From: Actinomadura_C sp036008685
GTDB taxonomy: Bacteria > Actinomycetota > Actinomycetes > Streptosporangiales > Streptosporangiaceae
Direction: 5' to 3'
Length of the DNA stretch: 64,000 bases
NCBI GenBank assembly: GCA_036008685.1
Contig: DASYNF010000260.1
Location: forward strand, 1-64,000
In this document: positions 1 through 8,869 of the stretch, piece by piece
Layout: each line of letters begins with the position of its first letter
Position numbering within the stretch: the first letter of the stretch is position 1
Made by a program: the position numbers and the translations under genes
Notes under the pieces: model-generated
Told to the model about the DNA's origin: nothing
The model's input: only the letters and a program-made list of their open reading frames with translations
Databases searched by the model: none

Positions 1-1
1 C

Positions 2-601
2 CCCGCACCGATCCACCGCCGCGGCGTCATCGAACTCACCACCGACCTGCCCACCCTCATGGGCCTGGCCGACCACGCCGCCGAACTCGCCGGCTGGGGA
101 CCCGTCATCGCCGACATCGCCCGCCAGATCGCCGAACAGCGGATCGACGACCACGAGACCGTCTGGCGCTACAGCATCACCAATCCGGTCACCGGCGCGC
201 TGCTCCACCACGGCACCACCCGCCCGCCCGGCGAGTCCGGCGGCCGGCGACGGGACCCGCGACGGCGGCCGACACCGCGCCAGCGAGCCTTCGTGATCGC
301 CCGCGACCGCACCTGCCGCGGCCCCGGCTGCCGGGTCCCCGCCCACCGCACCGAACTCGACCACAGGCTCGACCACGCCAAAGGCGGCCCGACCGAGGTG
401 TGGAACCTCGACGCCAAATGCAGCGCCTGCCACGACCTCAAAGACGGCGGCTGGACCGCCCGCCACAACCCCTTCGACGACACCACCTGGACCACCCTCC
501 TCGGCCACACCCACCGCGTACCGGCCCAGCCGATCACCAAACCGGCCGAACTCGGCCCACTGGAGGCGCACCTCCTCAAGACCGCACGGCTACGGACCTG
601 A
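2..601 (+). CDS. HNH endonuclease, DUF222/13E12 type, 5' truncated
   Basis: The frame is open from base 2, so the gene begins left of the window and only the last 199 codons are present. An ATG at 59 is probably internal, because the frame upstream of it already encodes conserved-looking sequence. The C-terminal part has a classic HNH fold: the CRGPGC cysteine pair, LDHRLDHAKGG with the metal-binding His, then WNLDAKCSACHDLK with the second Cys pair. This matches the actinobacterial '13E12 repeat' nucleases that carry an N-terminal DUF222 helical domain (established family knowledge). These genes are multicopy and often linked to mobile DNA, but no transposase or att site is visible here. The cellular target is unknown. 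Confidence 0.85.
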   Translation, partial: PAPIHRRGVIELTTDLPTLMGLADHAAELAGWGPVIADIARQIAEQRIDDHETVWRYSITNPVTGALLHHGTTRPPGESGGRRRDPRRRPTPRQRAFVIARDRTCRGPGCRVPAHRTELDHRLDHAKGGPTEVWNLDAKCSACHDLKDGGWTARHNPFDDTTWTTLLGHTHRVPAQPITKPAELGPLEAHLLKTARLRT

Positions 602-808
602 GCCCCGCGGCGTGGTGGCTACTGCTCACGAATGGTCCCTGTACGGACCTTGCCGCAGCCGTTCGGGACGAAGTAGACGTCTTTGACCGAGTGAAGCCGG
701 CAGATTCTCACCGGCCGAACCGGCACCCTCGGGAAATACGCGTACACCGGTGATCTGCTGCCGTCCGTCAGCACTCCCACCCTGGTGAGACTGTTGACTT
801 CAGGAGAT
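602..808. other. Intergenic region, nothing recognised
   Basis: About 200 bases between the HNH nuclease gene and the stop of the minus-strand repeat protein. I see no tRNA, strong hairpin or convincing ORF. Confidence 0.5.
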
Positions 809-1132
809 TCACAGGGCCTCGTCATCGGCCGGTTTCGGCGCCGAGTCCGTGCTCGGTGTGGAGTCCATGCTCGGCGTGGAGTCCGTGCTCGGCGTGGAGT
901 CCGTGCTCGGCGTGCTCGGCGTGGACGCCATCTTGGACTCGGTCTTCGCACTCCGGCGCGACGGCTTGTGCTTAAACGACGTCCTGGGACCGGCGGATCC
1001 GGACGCCACCTCACCCAGCGCCGGGGCCGGGTCTCCCGCGTCGGCCGCCGCGGCCGCCGCCATACCGATCCCGCACGCCCCCGCGAACGCGAAGCCCGAT
1101 ACGGCGACCGCTATTCGCCTTTTCATCGTCAT
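809..1132 (-). CDS. Small secreted protein with Ser/Thr/Pro repeats
   Basis: A 107-residue protein. Residues 1-30 form a signal peptide: basic MTMKRR, a hydrophobic Ala/Gly/Val stretch and a likely AAAAA-type cleavage site. The mature part is short and hydrophilic, and its last third is a tandem STPSTD-type repeat ending in an acidic tail. An AGGAGG ribosome binding site lies about 7 bases before the ATG at 1132, which supports this start; a second ATG follows two codons later. No family was recognised. The low-complexity repeats suggest a wall-exposed or secreted spacer-like protein, which is inference only. Confidence 0.6.
   Translation of the reverse strand: MTMKRRIAVAVSGFAFAGACGIGMAAAAAADAGDPAPALGEVASGSAGPRTSFKHKPSRRSAKTESKMASTPSTPSTDSTPSTDSTPSMDSTPSTDSAPKPADDEAL
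849..929 (-). repeat. 18-bp tandem repeat encoding S/T-P repeats
   Basis: Three near-identical 18-bp units (849-866, 867-884, 885-902) followed by a degenerate copy with a small internal duplication. They encode the STPSTD/STPSMD repeats of the secreted protein. Copy number may vary between strains through slippage. Confidence 0.85.
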
Positions 1133-1837
1133 CGAACTGCCTCCTTGTTGAGGAATTACCGAAGGTAGGCGACTTCCGTCCAGAGACCCGTCGCCTGTGC
1201 GCGATACCTCCCCCGGTCATCCGATGTGAAAACACGAGCGCGCACGGGTGGCTCCCTTTCGGATGGCCATGGATACGCGATAAATGATGTCGCGCTATAA
1301 AGGCGCATCTCATCGAATTCACCGTCATATTCGGCCAGGGCCGCCCGCCATGGCCTCCGCGTGGACCGAAGCGCGCAACGACCGGCTACGGCCGGCATGC
1401 CAGCGCCGAAGCACCGAGGGCGCGTCTGGGTGGCGCCCGGAAGTATCCGGTAGCGCCGGCCTCCCCGTGATCCGTACGCCCGAGCGCCCGACCTCCCACC
1501 ACTTCGCGGGGCCGGCCGGACCGCCGCGATCCGCCCGTGGGCACGAGGATGCGGCCGAATGACACGTGTACGCCGGACGTCCCGCCACGTCACCACGCCG
1601 GACGGGCCCGTCGGTCCGTTGTGTCCGCGAGGGCGTGGCCAAAATTCTGAAATAAGCGGCAAGGCAGGTCTGGTCCCGGCTTGATCGAAGGCTTACGTTC
1701 GTAGAGCCGCCCCTCCAGCGACGGAGGTGCAACTTTGCCCCACCCGTCCCGCCGAACCCTGCTGCCCCGTGCTCCTCCCCCGGCGTCTCGTCCGCCCGTG
1801 TACCAATCACCCGAGACGCTCCCGAACTGGAGGACGC
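1133..1837. other. Long intergenic region upstream of coxS
   Basis: About 700 bases between the divergently transcribed secreted repeat protein and coxS. Frames are open on both strands, but their translations are Arg/Pro/Gly-rich with no domain-like sequence or good ribosome binding site, so I did not call them. The region must hold the divergent promoters. I could not identify an operator with confidence. Confidence 0.5.
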
Positions 1838-2329
1838 ATGCCGCGTGTCACTGTCGAGGTCGACGGCGCGACGTACGAGGACGACATTCCACCTCGCCTG
1901 CTTCTGGTCCATTACCTGCGTGACCGATTGGGGAAGGTCGGCACCCCCATCGGCTGTGACACGTCCAACTGCGGAGCCTGCACCGTGCTTCTCGACGGCG
2001 TGAGCGTGAAGAGCTGCTCGGTCCTGGCCGTCCAGGCCGACGGGCGGCAGGTCGTCACGGTGGAGGGGCTCTGCGTGGACGGAGAGCTCCACCCCATGCA
2101 GCGGGCGTTCCACGAAGAGCACGCGCTTCAGTGCGGCTTCTGCACCCCCGGCATGATCATGGCCTCCATCGACCTGCTGCGGCAGAACGCCGACCCCTCG
2201 GACGGGGAGATCCGCGAGGGACTCGAAGGCAACCTGTGCCGCTGCACCGGCTACCAGAACATCGTCCGGGCCGTCGACCGGGCCGCCGCCGAGATGCGGC
2301 ACGAGCCGGAGCGGGAGTCGACGTCATGA
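1838..2329 (+). CDS. coxS: CO/xanthine dehydrogenase family, [2Fe-2S] small subunit
   Basis: A 163-residue iron-sulphur subunit of a molybdenum hydroxylase. It passes electrons from the Mo site of CoxL to the FAD of CoxM. The N-terminal plant-ferredoxin-type cluster uses Cys40, 45, 48 and 60 (GCDTSNCGACTV). The C-terminal helical domain binds the second cluster through Cys99, 102, 134 and 136 (CGFCTPG and LCRCTGYQNI). The ATG at 1838 is chosen because TGGAGG lies 5-6 bases upstream and the sequence then begins as in the family. The frame extends further upstream, but that part looks non-coding. The stop overlaps the coxL start as ATGA, so translation is coupled. The substrate cannot be read from this subunit. 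Confidence 0.95.
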   Translation: MPRVTVEVDGATYEDDIPPRLLLVHYLRDRLGKVGTPIGCDTSNCGACTVLLDGVSVKSCSVLAVQADGRQVVTVEGLCVDGELHPMQRAFHEEHALQCGFCTPGMIMASIDLLRQNADPSDGEIREGLEGNLCRCTGYQNIVRAVDRAAAEMRHEPERESTS

Positions 2330-4755
2330 CGACCCCGGTCCAGGGCTCCGGGCAGCGTGAGATCGGCTCCGCCCGCAGACGCACCGAGGACGCCCGCCTC
2401 ATCACGGGCCGGACGCAGTGGACGGACAACCTGCAGATCCCGGGGCTGCTCCACGTGACCTTCCTCCGCAGCCCGTACGCCCACGCCCGCATCGCGCGCA
2501 TCGACGTCTCGGCGGCCAAGGACCGCCCTGGCGTGATCGCGGCGTTCACCGGCCAGGACCTCGCCGGGGAGCAGGGGAGCCTGCCGTGCGCCTGGCCCGT
2601 CACCGAGGACATCATCATCCCCGACCATCCCCCGCTCGCGGTCCAGGAGGTCCGCTACAGCGGGGAACCGGTCGCCTGCGTGGTCGCGCGGGACCGCTAT
2701 GCCGCGGCGGACGCGCTCGAGGCCATCGATGTCGACTACGAGCCCCTCGACCCCGTCGTCGACCTCGAAGCGGCGCTGCGGCAGAGCAGCCCGCTCGTGC
2801 ACGAGGACAAGGGGACCAACCAGTCCTATCGCTGGGTCTTCGAGAACGGCGATCTCGACGCGGCCTTCCAGGACGCTCCCGTCGTCATCGAGCGCCGTTA
2901 TGTGCAGCAACGGCTCATCCCCTCCCCGATGGAGCCCCGCGCGGTGGTGTGCGAGCCCGCCGGGGAGGAGTTCAAGCTCTGGTCGTCCACCCAGATCCCG
3001 CACATCCTGCGGCTCATGCTGGCGACCGTCACCGGCGTCCCGGAGCACCGCCTCCGGGTGATCGCGCCGGATGTCGGCGGCGGCTTCGGCGCCAAACTGC
3101 AGGTCTACGCCGAAGAGGTCATCTGCCTGCTGCTGGCCAGGCGGCTCGGCCGGCCGGTGAAGTGGACCGAGTCGCGCAGTGAGAACACGATGGCGACCCA
3201 CCACGGCCGGGACCAGGTCCAGCGCCTCGTCCTCGCGGCGGACCGGGACGGCCGGATCCGCGGTCTCAAGGTGGACCTGCTCGCCGACATGGGCGCCTAC
3301 CTGATGCTCGTCACCCCGGGCATCCCGGTCCTGGGCGCGTTCATGTTCAACGGCATCTACAAGATGGACGCCTACTCGTTCACCTGTACGGGCGTCTTCA
3401 CGACCAAGACCCCGACCGACGCCTACCGTGGCGCCGGCCGCCCCGAGGCGACCTTCGCGATCGAGCGGCTGCTCGACGAGCTCGCCGCCGAGCTCGGCCT
3501 CGACCCGATCGAGGTACGACGGCGCAACTGGATCAAGCACGAGGAGTTCCCCTACGAGACCATCTCCCAGCTGACCTACGACTCGGGCAACTACGAGGCC
3601 GCGACCGAGAAGGCGATGCTGCTGTTCGAGTACGACAAGCTGCGGGCCGAACAGGCCGACCGGCGGGACCGCGGCGACCCCGTCCAGCTCGGCATCGGCG
3701 TCTCCACCTTCACCGAGATGTGCGGGCTGGCGCCGTCGCGGGTGCTCGGCGCGCTGTCCTATGGCGCGGGCGGCTGGGAGCACGCTTCGGTGCGGATGCT
3801 GACCAGCGGCAAGGTCGAGGTCGTGACCGGTAGTTCGGCGCACGGGCAGGGCCATGAGACGGCGTGGGCGCAGATCGCCTCCGACGCGCTCGGCGTGCCG
3901 TTCGAGGACATCCGGGTGCTGCACGGCGACACCCAGGTCTCGCCACGGGGCCTGGACACCTATGGCTCGCGGTCGCTGGCGGTCGGCGGCGTCGCCCTGC
4001 ACAACGCCTGCGGGAAGGTCGTCGACAAGGCCCGGCGCATCGCCGCGCACATGCTCGAGGCGGCCGAGGAGGACCTGGAGTTCGAGGGCGGGCGCTTCTC
4101 CGTACGGGGCGTACCCGACGAGGCCAAGACCCTGCAGGAGGTCGCGGTGGCCGTGTTCGCGGCGCACGACCTGCCGGACGGGGTCGAGCCCTCGCTCGAC
4201 TCCGATGCGACGTTCGACCCGCAGGACTTCTCCTTCCCGCACGGCACGCACCTGTGCGCGGCCGAGGTGGACACCGAGACCGGCTTCGTGCGGCTGCGGT
4301 CGTACGTCGCCGTGGACGATGTCGGGAAGGTGGTCAACCCCCTCATCGTCGAGGGCCAGGTGCACGGCGGGCTGGCCCAGGGCATCGCCCAGGCGTTGTA
4401 CGAGGAGGCCGTGTACGACGAGGCGGGCAACCTGACCACCACGACCCTCGCCGACTATCTGGTGCCGACGGCGTCCGACCTGCCGTTCTTCGTGACCGAC
4501 CGCACGGAGTCGCCCGCGACGACCAACCCGCTCGGGGTCAAGGGCGTGGGCGAGGCGGGTACGATCGCCTCGACCCCGGCCGTGGTCAACGCGATCGTCG
4601 ACGCGCTGCGCCCGTACGGCGTCAACGACGTGCGGATGCCGTGCACGCCCGAACGCGTCTGGCGGGCCCTGCGGGGAGATGCCGGCGGGACGCGGGAAGA
4701 GACCACACCCGGCGCCGGTGGCGGCCTGGGATCGGCTTCGGGAGGTACCCCATGA
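2326..4755 (+). CDS. coxL: Form II CO dehydrogenase-like molybdopterin large subunit
   Basis: A 809-residue catalytic subunit of the xanthine oxidase family that binds Mo-molybdopterin cytosine dinucleotide. Key motifs are GGGFGAK (251-257) near the cofactor, AYRGAGR (366-372) in the active-site loop, and VGEAGTIA with the catalytic Glu743. Form I (proven CO-oxidising) enzymes have AYRCSFR; AYRGAGR marks the form II (BMS) group, whose physiological substrate is often uncertain (established knowledge). Gene order S-L-M is also the form II order. The ATG at 2326 overlaps the coxS stop. No maturation genes (coxD, E or F) are in the window, so they must lie elsewhere if needed. Confidence 0.93.
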   Translation: MTTPVQGSGQREIGSARRRTEDARLITGRTQWTDNLQIPGLLHVTFLRSPYAHARIARIDVSAAKDRPGVIAAFTGQDLAGEQGSLPCAWPVTEDIIIPDHPPLAVQEVRYSGEPVACVVARDRYAAADALEAIDVDYEPLDPVVDLEAALRQSSPLVHEDKGTNQSYRWVFENGDLDAAFQDAPVVIERRYVQQRLIPSPMEPRAVVCEPAGEEFKLWSSTQIPHILRLMLATVTGVPEHRLRVIAPDVGGGFGAKLQVYAEEVICLLLARRLGRPVKWTESRSENTMATHHGRDQVQRLVLAADRDGRIRGLKVDLLADMGAYLMLVTPGIPVLGAFMFNGIYKMDAYSFTCTGVFTTKTPTDAYRGAGRPEATFAIERLLDELAAELGLDPIEVRRRNWIKHEEFPYETISQLTYDSGNYEAATEKAMLLFEYDKLRAEQADRRDRGDPVQLGIGVSTFTEMCGLAPSRVLGALSYGAGGWEHASVRMLTSGKVEVVTGSSAHGQGHETAWAQIASDALGVPFEDIRVLHGDTQVSPRGLDTYGSRSLAVGGVALHNACGKVVDKARRIAAHMLEAAEEDLEFEGGRFSVRGVPDEAKTLQEVAVAVFAAHDLPDGVEPSLDSDATFDPQDFSFPHGTHLCAAEVDTETGFVRLRSYVAVDDVGKVVNPLIVEGQVHGGLAQGIAQALYEEAVYDEAGNLTTTTLADYLVPTASDLPFFVTDRTESPATTNPLGVKGVGEAGTIASTPAVVNAIVDALRPYGVNDVRMPCTPERVWRALRGDAGGTREETTPGAGGGLGSASGGTP

Positions 4756-5621
4756 TCCCGGCTGAGTTCGGGTATGTACGGCCCGCGTCCGTGACGGAGG
4801 CGGTCGGCTCGCTGGCCCAGGCGGGCGAGGACGCGAAGGTGCTGGCCGGCGGCCAGAGCCTCCTGCCGCTGATGCGGCTGCGCCTCGCCTATCCGGAGGT
4901 CCTGATCGACCTCGACCGCGTCGCCGGGCTGCGCGAGATCCGCGACGAGGGCGACGCCCTGTTCATCGGATCCATGGCGACGCACGACCACGTCGTCCGG
5001 GACCCGCTGGTCCGCGAGCACGCTCCCCTCGTCGCACAGGCCACGGCGACCGTCGCCGACCCGGCCGTACGGCATCGCGGGACGTTCGGCGGGGCGCTGG
5101 CGCACGCCGACCCCGCGGGTGACCTGCCCGCGGTCGCGCTCGCCCTGGACGCCGTGTTCGTCGCGGTCTCCGAGCGGGGGACCCGGGAGATCCCGGCGGC
5201 GGAGTTCTTCGTCGACCTGCTCACCTCGGCTCTGGAGCCGGACGAGCTGCTCACCGGGGTGCGGGTGCCGAAGCTCGGGCCGGGCTGGGGCTTCCACTAC
5301 GAGAAGTTCCACCGTACGGCGCAGGCCTGGGCCATCGTGGGCGTCGCATGTGCGGTGCGGCGCTCGAACGGCACGATCGCGGACGTCCGGATCGGTCTCA
5401 CCAACATGGGAACGGGCCCGATCCGCGCCACCGCCGTGGAGGCGTCCGTGGCGGGCGGCCCGGCGTCGCCGGATGCCTTCCGGGCGGCGGCCGAGGCGGC
5501 CCCCGAGGGCACGGATCCGCCCGCCGACCTGCACGGCGCGGCGGACTACCGACGGCACCTGGCCCGGGTGCTGACCGCCCGCGCGCTCTCCACCGCCGCC
5601 GGCGTGACCCGCGAGGGCTGA
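4752..5621 (+). CDS. coxM: CO/xanthine dehydrogenase family, FAD-binding medium subunit
   Basis: A 289-residue flavoprotein subunit that takes electrons from CoxS and passes them to an acceptor. The FAD-binding motifs AGGQSLLP (32-39) and TFGGALAHADPAGD (111-124) are intact, and the C-terminal CO dehydrogenase flavoprotein domain follows. The ATG overlaps the coxL stop (ATGA), and GGAGG lies 7 bases upstream inside coxL. A GC-rich hairpin 24 bases after the stop ends the operon. The length is normal for CoxM. Confidence 0.93.
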   Translation: MIPAEFGYVRPASVTEAVGSLAQAGEDAKVLAGGQSLLPLMRLRLAYPEVLIDLDRVAGLREIRDEGDALFIGSMATHDHVVRDPLVREHAPLVAQATATVADPAVRHRGTFGGALAHADPAGDLPAVALALDAVFVAVSERGTREIPAAEFFVDLLTSALEPDELLTGVRVPKLGPGWGFHYEKFHRTAQAWAIVGVACAVRRSNGTIADVRIGLTNMGTGPIRATAVEASVAGGPASPDAFRAAAEAAPEGTDPPADLHGAADYRRHLARVLTARALSTAAGVTREG

Positions 5622-5644
5622 CTCGGCCCCCTGTCCCCGCCCCT

Positions 5645-5678
5645 CCGGCCGTCCGGTCCCCGCGGACCGGGCGGCCGG
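5645..5678 (+). terminator. Terminator of the coxSLM operon
   Basis: A 15-bp stem (5645-5659 with 5664-5678, one G-T pair) and a CCGC loop. There is no U-tract, as is common in actinobacteria. Confidence 0.75.
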
Positions 5679-5886
5679 CCCCTGTGCGCGGCTCCGGCGG
5701 CGGCTCCTGACCCGGGCCGGCTGAGAATCCCTCCCGGCACCCGGGGCGCGGCCCGTACGGCGTGATCTTGTAGTTGATCGCGTCCGCGCGATGATCGGCC
5801 ACAGGTCGGTCAAGTCTGGGGCAGGCAATGGTGACTTGGTCGCGATGTGCGCCGGACCCGCCACGGGGCGTGGGCAACATGGCGCC

Positions 5887-6063
5887 ATGACGACCCGATT
5901 GACGTTGAGCCGCCTCGAAGAGCTCGTGCGCTCCGACCCCGAGCTCGACGCCGACGAGGCCTTGGAGTACGGCGACTGGCTCGTGCTCCATCCCACCGGC
6001 CAGGCCCGCCGGCGTCGGCGGACCTGGCCGGTGGGCCTGTTCCACAGACGGCGTTCCCGGTAA
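5887..6063 (+). CDS. Small hypothetical protein
   Basis: A possible 58-residue ORF starting MTTRLTLSRLEELV with an acidic amphipathic middle (DPELDADEALEYGDW) and a strongly basic tail. The composition is more protein-like than in other frames nearby. There is no clear ribosome binding site and no family I recognise, so it may be a chance frame. Confidence 0.35.
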   Translation: MTTRLTLSRLEELVRSDPELDADEALEYGDWLVLHPTGQARRRRRTWPVGLFHRRRSR

Positions 6064-6120
6064 AGGCTGCCTCATGAATGCACACGGGGATGCCCTTGCC
6101 CCTTCGCGTGACTACACACA

Positions 6121-7146
6121 GTGAGGATGCTTACATTCATGGTGACGTTTTCCTTGGATGAGGTGCGAAGGGTCCGTAAGAAGCGCGACGCGTGGTGGAC
6201 CGTGCTCCTGGTGGATCCGATGGCGATCCGGCTGACGCGCTACCTCGCCAATCACACGTCGATCACCCCGAACCAGATCACCGCGGGCTCCATCGTCCTC
6301 GGCGGCCTGTCCGCGGTGTGCTTCGCACTCGCCACTCCGGGATGGCTCGCCCTCGGCGCGCTCCTTTATCACCTCAGCTTCGTGCTCGACTGCTGCGACG
6401 GGAAGATCGCCCGGCTCAAGCGCAGCGGCACGCTGTTCGGCCTGTGGCTGGACTTCATGTTCGACCAGGCCAGGGTGGTGTGCTGCGCGCTGGCCCTGAC
6501 CGTCGGGCAGTACGCGGTGACCGGCCAGGTCGCCTATCTCTATCTCGGCTTCATGATTCTCTGTCTTGACGTGCTCCGCTATCTCAACTCCTCCCAGGTG
6601 TCCAAGGCGCGCAGGCTCATGCGCAAGCGCATCAAGGCCGCCGTTCACGAGCGGAAGTCGCTCGAGCTGGCCGGGGGGACCGTGCCTCCGCAGCCGAGGC
6701 TCAGCGACGAGCAGCTCACCTACGTCGAGGACACGTTGCGGCAGCGACCCGACCCGGATCTGGAGGAGGTCCCCACCGCCACCACGACCGTCACCGAAGA
6801 GCGCCGCCGGGTGGACCTGCACCGGGAGTTCAACTCCCGCTTTCCCTGGTATCGCGGCGTGCGGATCTTCATGCTGCGGCACCGGATCCGTACGCACCTC
6901 GTCAGCGGGATCGAGTTCCAGATGGCCGTCTTCATCGTCGCGCCGCTGGTGGCCGGGCTCGCCGGCCCCGGATCCATCTTCGTGGTCGCGATCGGCGCCG
7001 GCGCGCCGCTGCTCGCGCTCGAACTGGTGATCATCTACAAGCTGCTGCTGCAGACCAAGGACTGCCAGCGGGTCCTGGACGAGCTGGCCTGTGCGCGGGC
7101 GGTGGTGGCGGAGGGCCGCCCGCTGAGCGTGGTCGGCGGCCGCTGA
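6121..7146 (+). CDS. CDP-alcohol phosphatidyltransferase family protein
   Basis: An integral membrane enzyme of 341 residues from the GTG at 6121; ATGs at 6127 and 6139 are equally possible. The signature of the family is complete: D90-CC-DG-KI-AR, G107, D111 and D115, the two-metal site that joins a CDP-activated lipid or polyol to an alcohol. Several hydrophobic segments flank it (about 52-88, 105-145, and two near the C terminus at about 265-310), separated by a hydrophilic insert of about 100 residues (about 155-250) not found in simple PgsA-type enzymes. The acceptor is not predictable: phospholipid, inositol phosphate or a polar head group are all possible. It is convergent with the next gene. 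Confidence 0.88.
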   Translation: MRMLTFMVTFSLDEVRRVRKKRDAWWTVLLVDPMAIRLTRYLANHTSITPNQITAGSIVLGGLSAVCFALATPGWLALGALLYHLSFVLDCCDGKIARLKRSGTLFGLWLDFMFDQARVVCCALALTVGQYAVTGQVAYLYLGFMILCLDVLRYLNSSQVSKARRLMRKRIKAAVHERKSLELAGGTVPPQPRLSDEQLTYVEDTLRQRPDPDLEEVPTATTTVTEERRRVDLHREFNSRFPWYRGVRIFMLRHRIRTHLVSGIEFQMAVFIVAPLVAGLAGPGSIFVVAIGAGAPLLALELVIIYKLLLQTKDCQRVLDELACARAVVAEGRPLSVVGGR

Positions 7147-7170
7147 AGGGGTGGGACGACCGGGGGACGG

Positions 7171-8775
7171 TCAGGGGGGCGGAGGCAGGTGCGCGTGCCA
7201 GGGTTGATCGGGCAGCAACCGCACGTGCCTCCACCCGGCCGGGAAGTCCCGCGCGCGCCTGCCGCGCGTCATCACGACCACGTGAAGGCCGCGAGCCCGC
7301 ATGCGATCGAAGACGTCTCCGATGGCCCGCGCGGGAACCCTGCGCGGCACGCCGCGGACATAGTGCCGCCAATAGCGGCAGTGCGCCACATAGGCGATCT
7401 GCGTCGCGCCGGGGCCGTAGACCAGGCAGGGCCGGCGCACCGGCAGGCCGATCACGGCCCTGGCCCGGCGGATCTCCTGGGCCCGGGCGTCCCGGATGAG
7501 GACGGCGACGCGGGAGGCCATCGCCAGTTGCGTGCCGGTGAACGCGACGAGGATCACCACCACCATGAGCTTTCCGGTCATGCCACGGCGCCGGAAGATC
7601 CACCGCAGTCCTTCCGCCGCCACGAGCACGAGGAGCGCATAGGTCGGCAACAGGAACCGCGGGTTGGCGAGCTGGCTGAGGAACACGTACGGGAGCGCGT
7701 TGGCCACGGCCACGGCCACGGTCAGGACCAGGGCCGGCAGATGAACGGAGCGGCGCGACGCCAGTAGCCCGGTGACGACGAGGACCGTCAGCGCGCTCCA
7801 GGTCAGGACGGCCCCGGCCGTGACCTGTCCGCAGGTTCTGTGGGCGGAGCTGCAGAGCAACCGGCCCGAGCTGAAGCTCTGCAGGTGGCGGAACGCCTGC
7901 GCGTGCAGTCCGTCGCCGTTCCAGCGGGCGATGTCCCCGAGCCGCGGCAACAGGCCGCCGAACCGGACGTGGGCCTCGGCGGTCCACGGAAGCCAGCCCA
8001 CCGCGCTGCCCGTGAGGATCGCGGCCACCGTGGCCGGCCGTCGCCAGGGGCGGTGGAGACAGGCGGCGGCGATGAGCGGCAGGCAGATCCAGACCGTGTC
8101 GAGCGGGCGCACCAGCGACATGGCGCCGAACACGGCGGCCAGGCCCACGAGCACACGCCGGGTCCGCCCGGCTCCCCCGCCGGGGACCCTCAGGAACAGC
8201 GCCACGGCGCCGACGGTGCACAGCGCCGTGATCATGTTGGGCATCGCGGCGTTGCCGTAGAACATCGAGACCCACAGCGTGCAGAGCATCAATGCGGCGG
8301 CCGGCACCGCGACCGTGTTGCGGAGCCTGAGCCAGGAGCGGAAGGCCAGGAACACCCCGAGGCCCACGAGCACGATCATGTAGATCCGGATCGCCTCGGC
8401 CGAGGTGGTGGCGGCGGCCACGGGGGCCACCAGGAGCGGCACGCCCCAGGCCCGCGGCGAGTCCATGAAGCCCGGTGGCACCTCGCGGGAGAACTGGCTG
8501 ACGTAGAGGATCTCGTCCCAGCCGAGGAACACCCGGTGCATGCCGAGGGCCAGTTGCGCGGCGGCATAACCGAGCGCGACCAGCGCGAGGAGGACGACGT
8601 TGCGGCCCGGCCGGCGGTGACGCACGGGTCCGGCGGCCGCCTCGGCTCGGATCGGCGGCACGAGCACCTGGGACACGGTCATCTCCATCAGTACGGGTCC
8701 GGCCCGTGGAGCCCCGGCCGGCGGCGGCGAAGGACAGGACGAGGCGGGGCGCCGTGACACCATCGCGGCCTGCAC
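7171..8775 (-). CDS. Polytopic membrane glycosyltransferase-like protein (GT39/ArnT type)
   Basis: Up to 534 residues with about ten hydrophobic segments and a soluble C-terminal part. The first luminal loop after TM1 carries GWDEILYVSQ, an acidic motif placed like the catalytic Asp/Glu of lipid-linked-sugar (GT-C fold) transferases. Such enzymes move a mannose or arabinose-like residue from a polyprenyl carrier to a protein or glycan outside the membrane. The start is unsure: a GTG at 8775 has a weak GGGAAG site, and ATGs at 8763 and 8688 are alternatives; the first 30 residues look poorly conserved. The next-door CDP-alcohol transferase hints at a shared envelope-lipid role (inference). Confidence 0.72.
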   Translation of the reverse strand: MQAAMVSRRPASSCPSPPPAGAPRAGPVLMEMTVSQVLVPPIRAEAAAGPVRHRRPGRNVVLLALVALGYAAAQLALGMHRVFLGWDEILYVSQFSREVPPGFMDSPRAWGVPLLVAPVAAATTSAEAIRIYMIVLVGLGVFLAFRSWLRLRNTVAVPAAALMLCTLWVSMFYGNAAMPNMITALCTVGAVALFLRVPGGGAGRTRRVLVGLAAVFGAMSLVRPLDTVWICLPLIAAACLHRPWRRPATVAAILTGSAVGWLPWTAEAHVRFGGLLPRLGDIARWNGDGLHAQAFRHLQSFSSGRLLCSSAHRTCGQVTAGAVLTWSALTVLVVTGLLASRRSVHLPALVLTVAVAVANALPYVFLSQLANPRFLLPTYALLVLVAAEGLRWIFRRRGMTGKLMVVVILVAFTGTQLAMASRVAVLIRDARAQEIRRARAVIGLPVRRPCLVYGPGATQIAYVAHCRYWRHYVRGVPRRVPARAIGDVFDRMRARGLHVVVMTRGRRARDFPAGWRHVRLLPDQPWHAHLPPPP

Positions 8776-8869
8776 AAGCGGTCTTCCCGGGATGGAGCGC
8801 GCCTCGCCGGAACCACGGTGATCAAGCGGTAAAGACCGCCTCAGGGACCTCGCAGGTCACCGCGGCCGG

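Noticed and set aside
1156..1662. Open minus-strand frame of 168 codons upstream of coxS
   Set aside because: Arg/Pro-rich, no ribosome binding site, no domain pattern; typical of GC-rich non-coding DNA.
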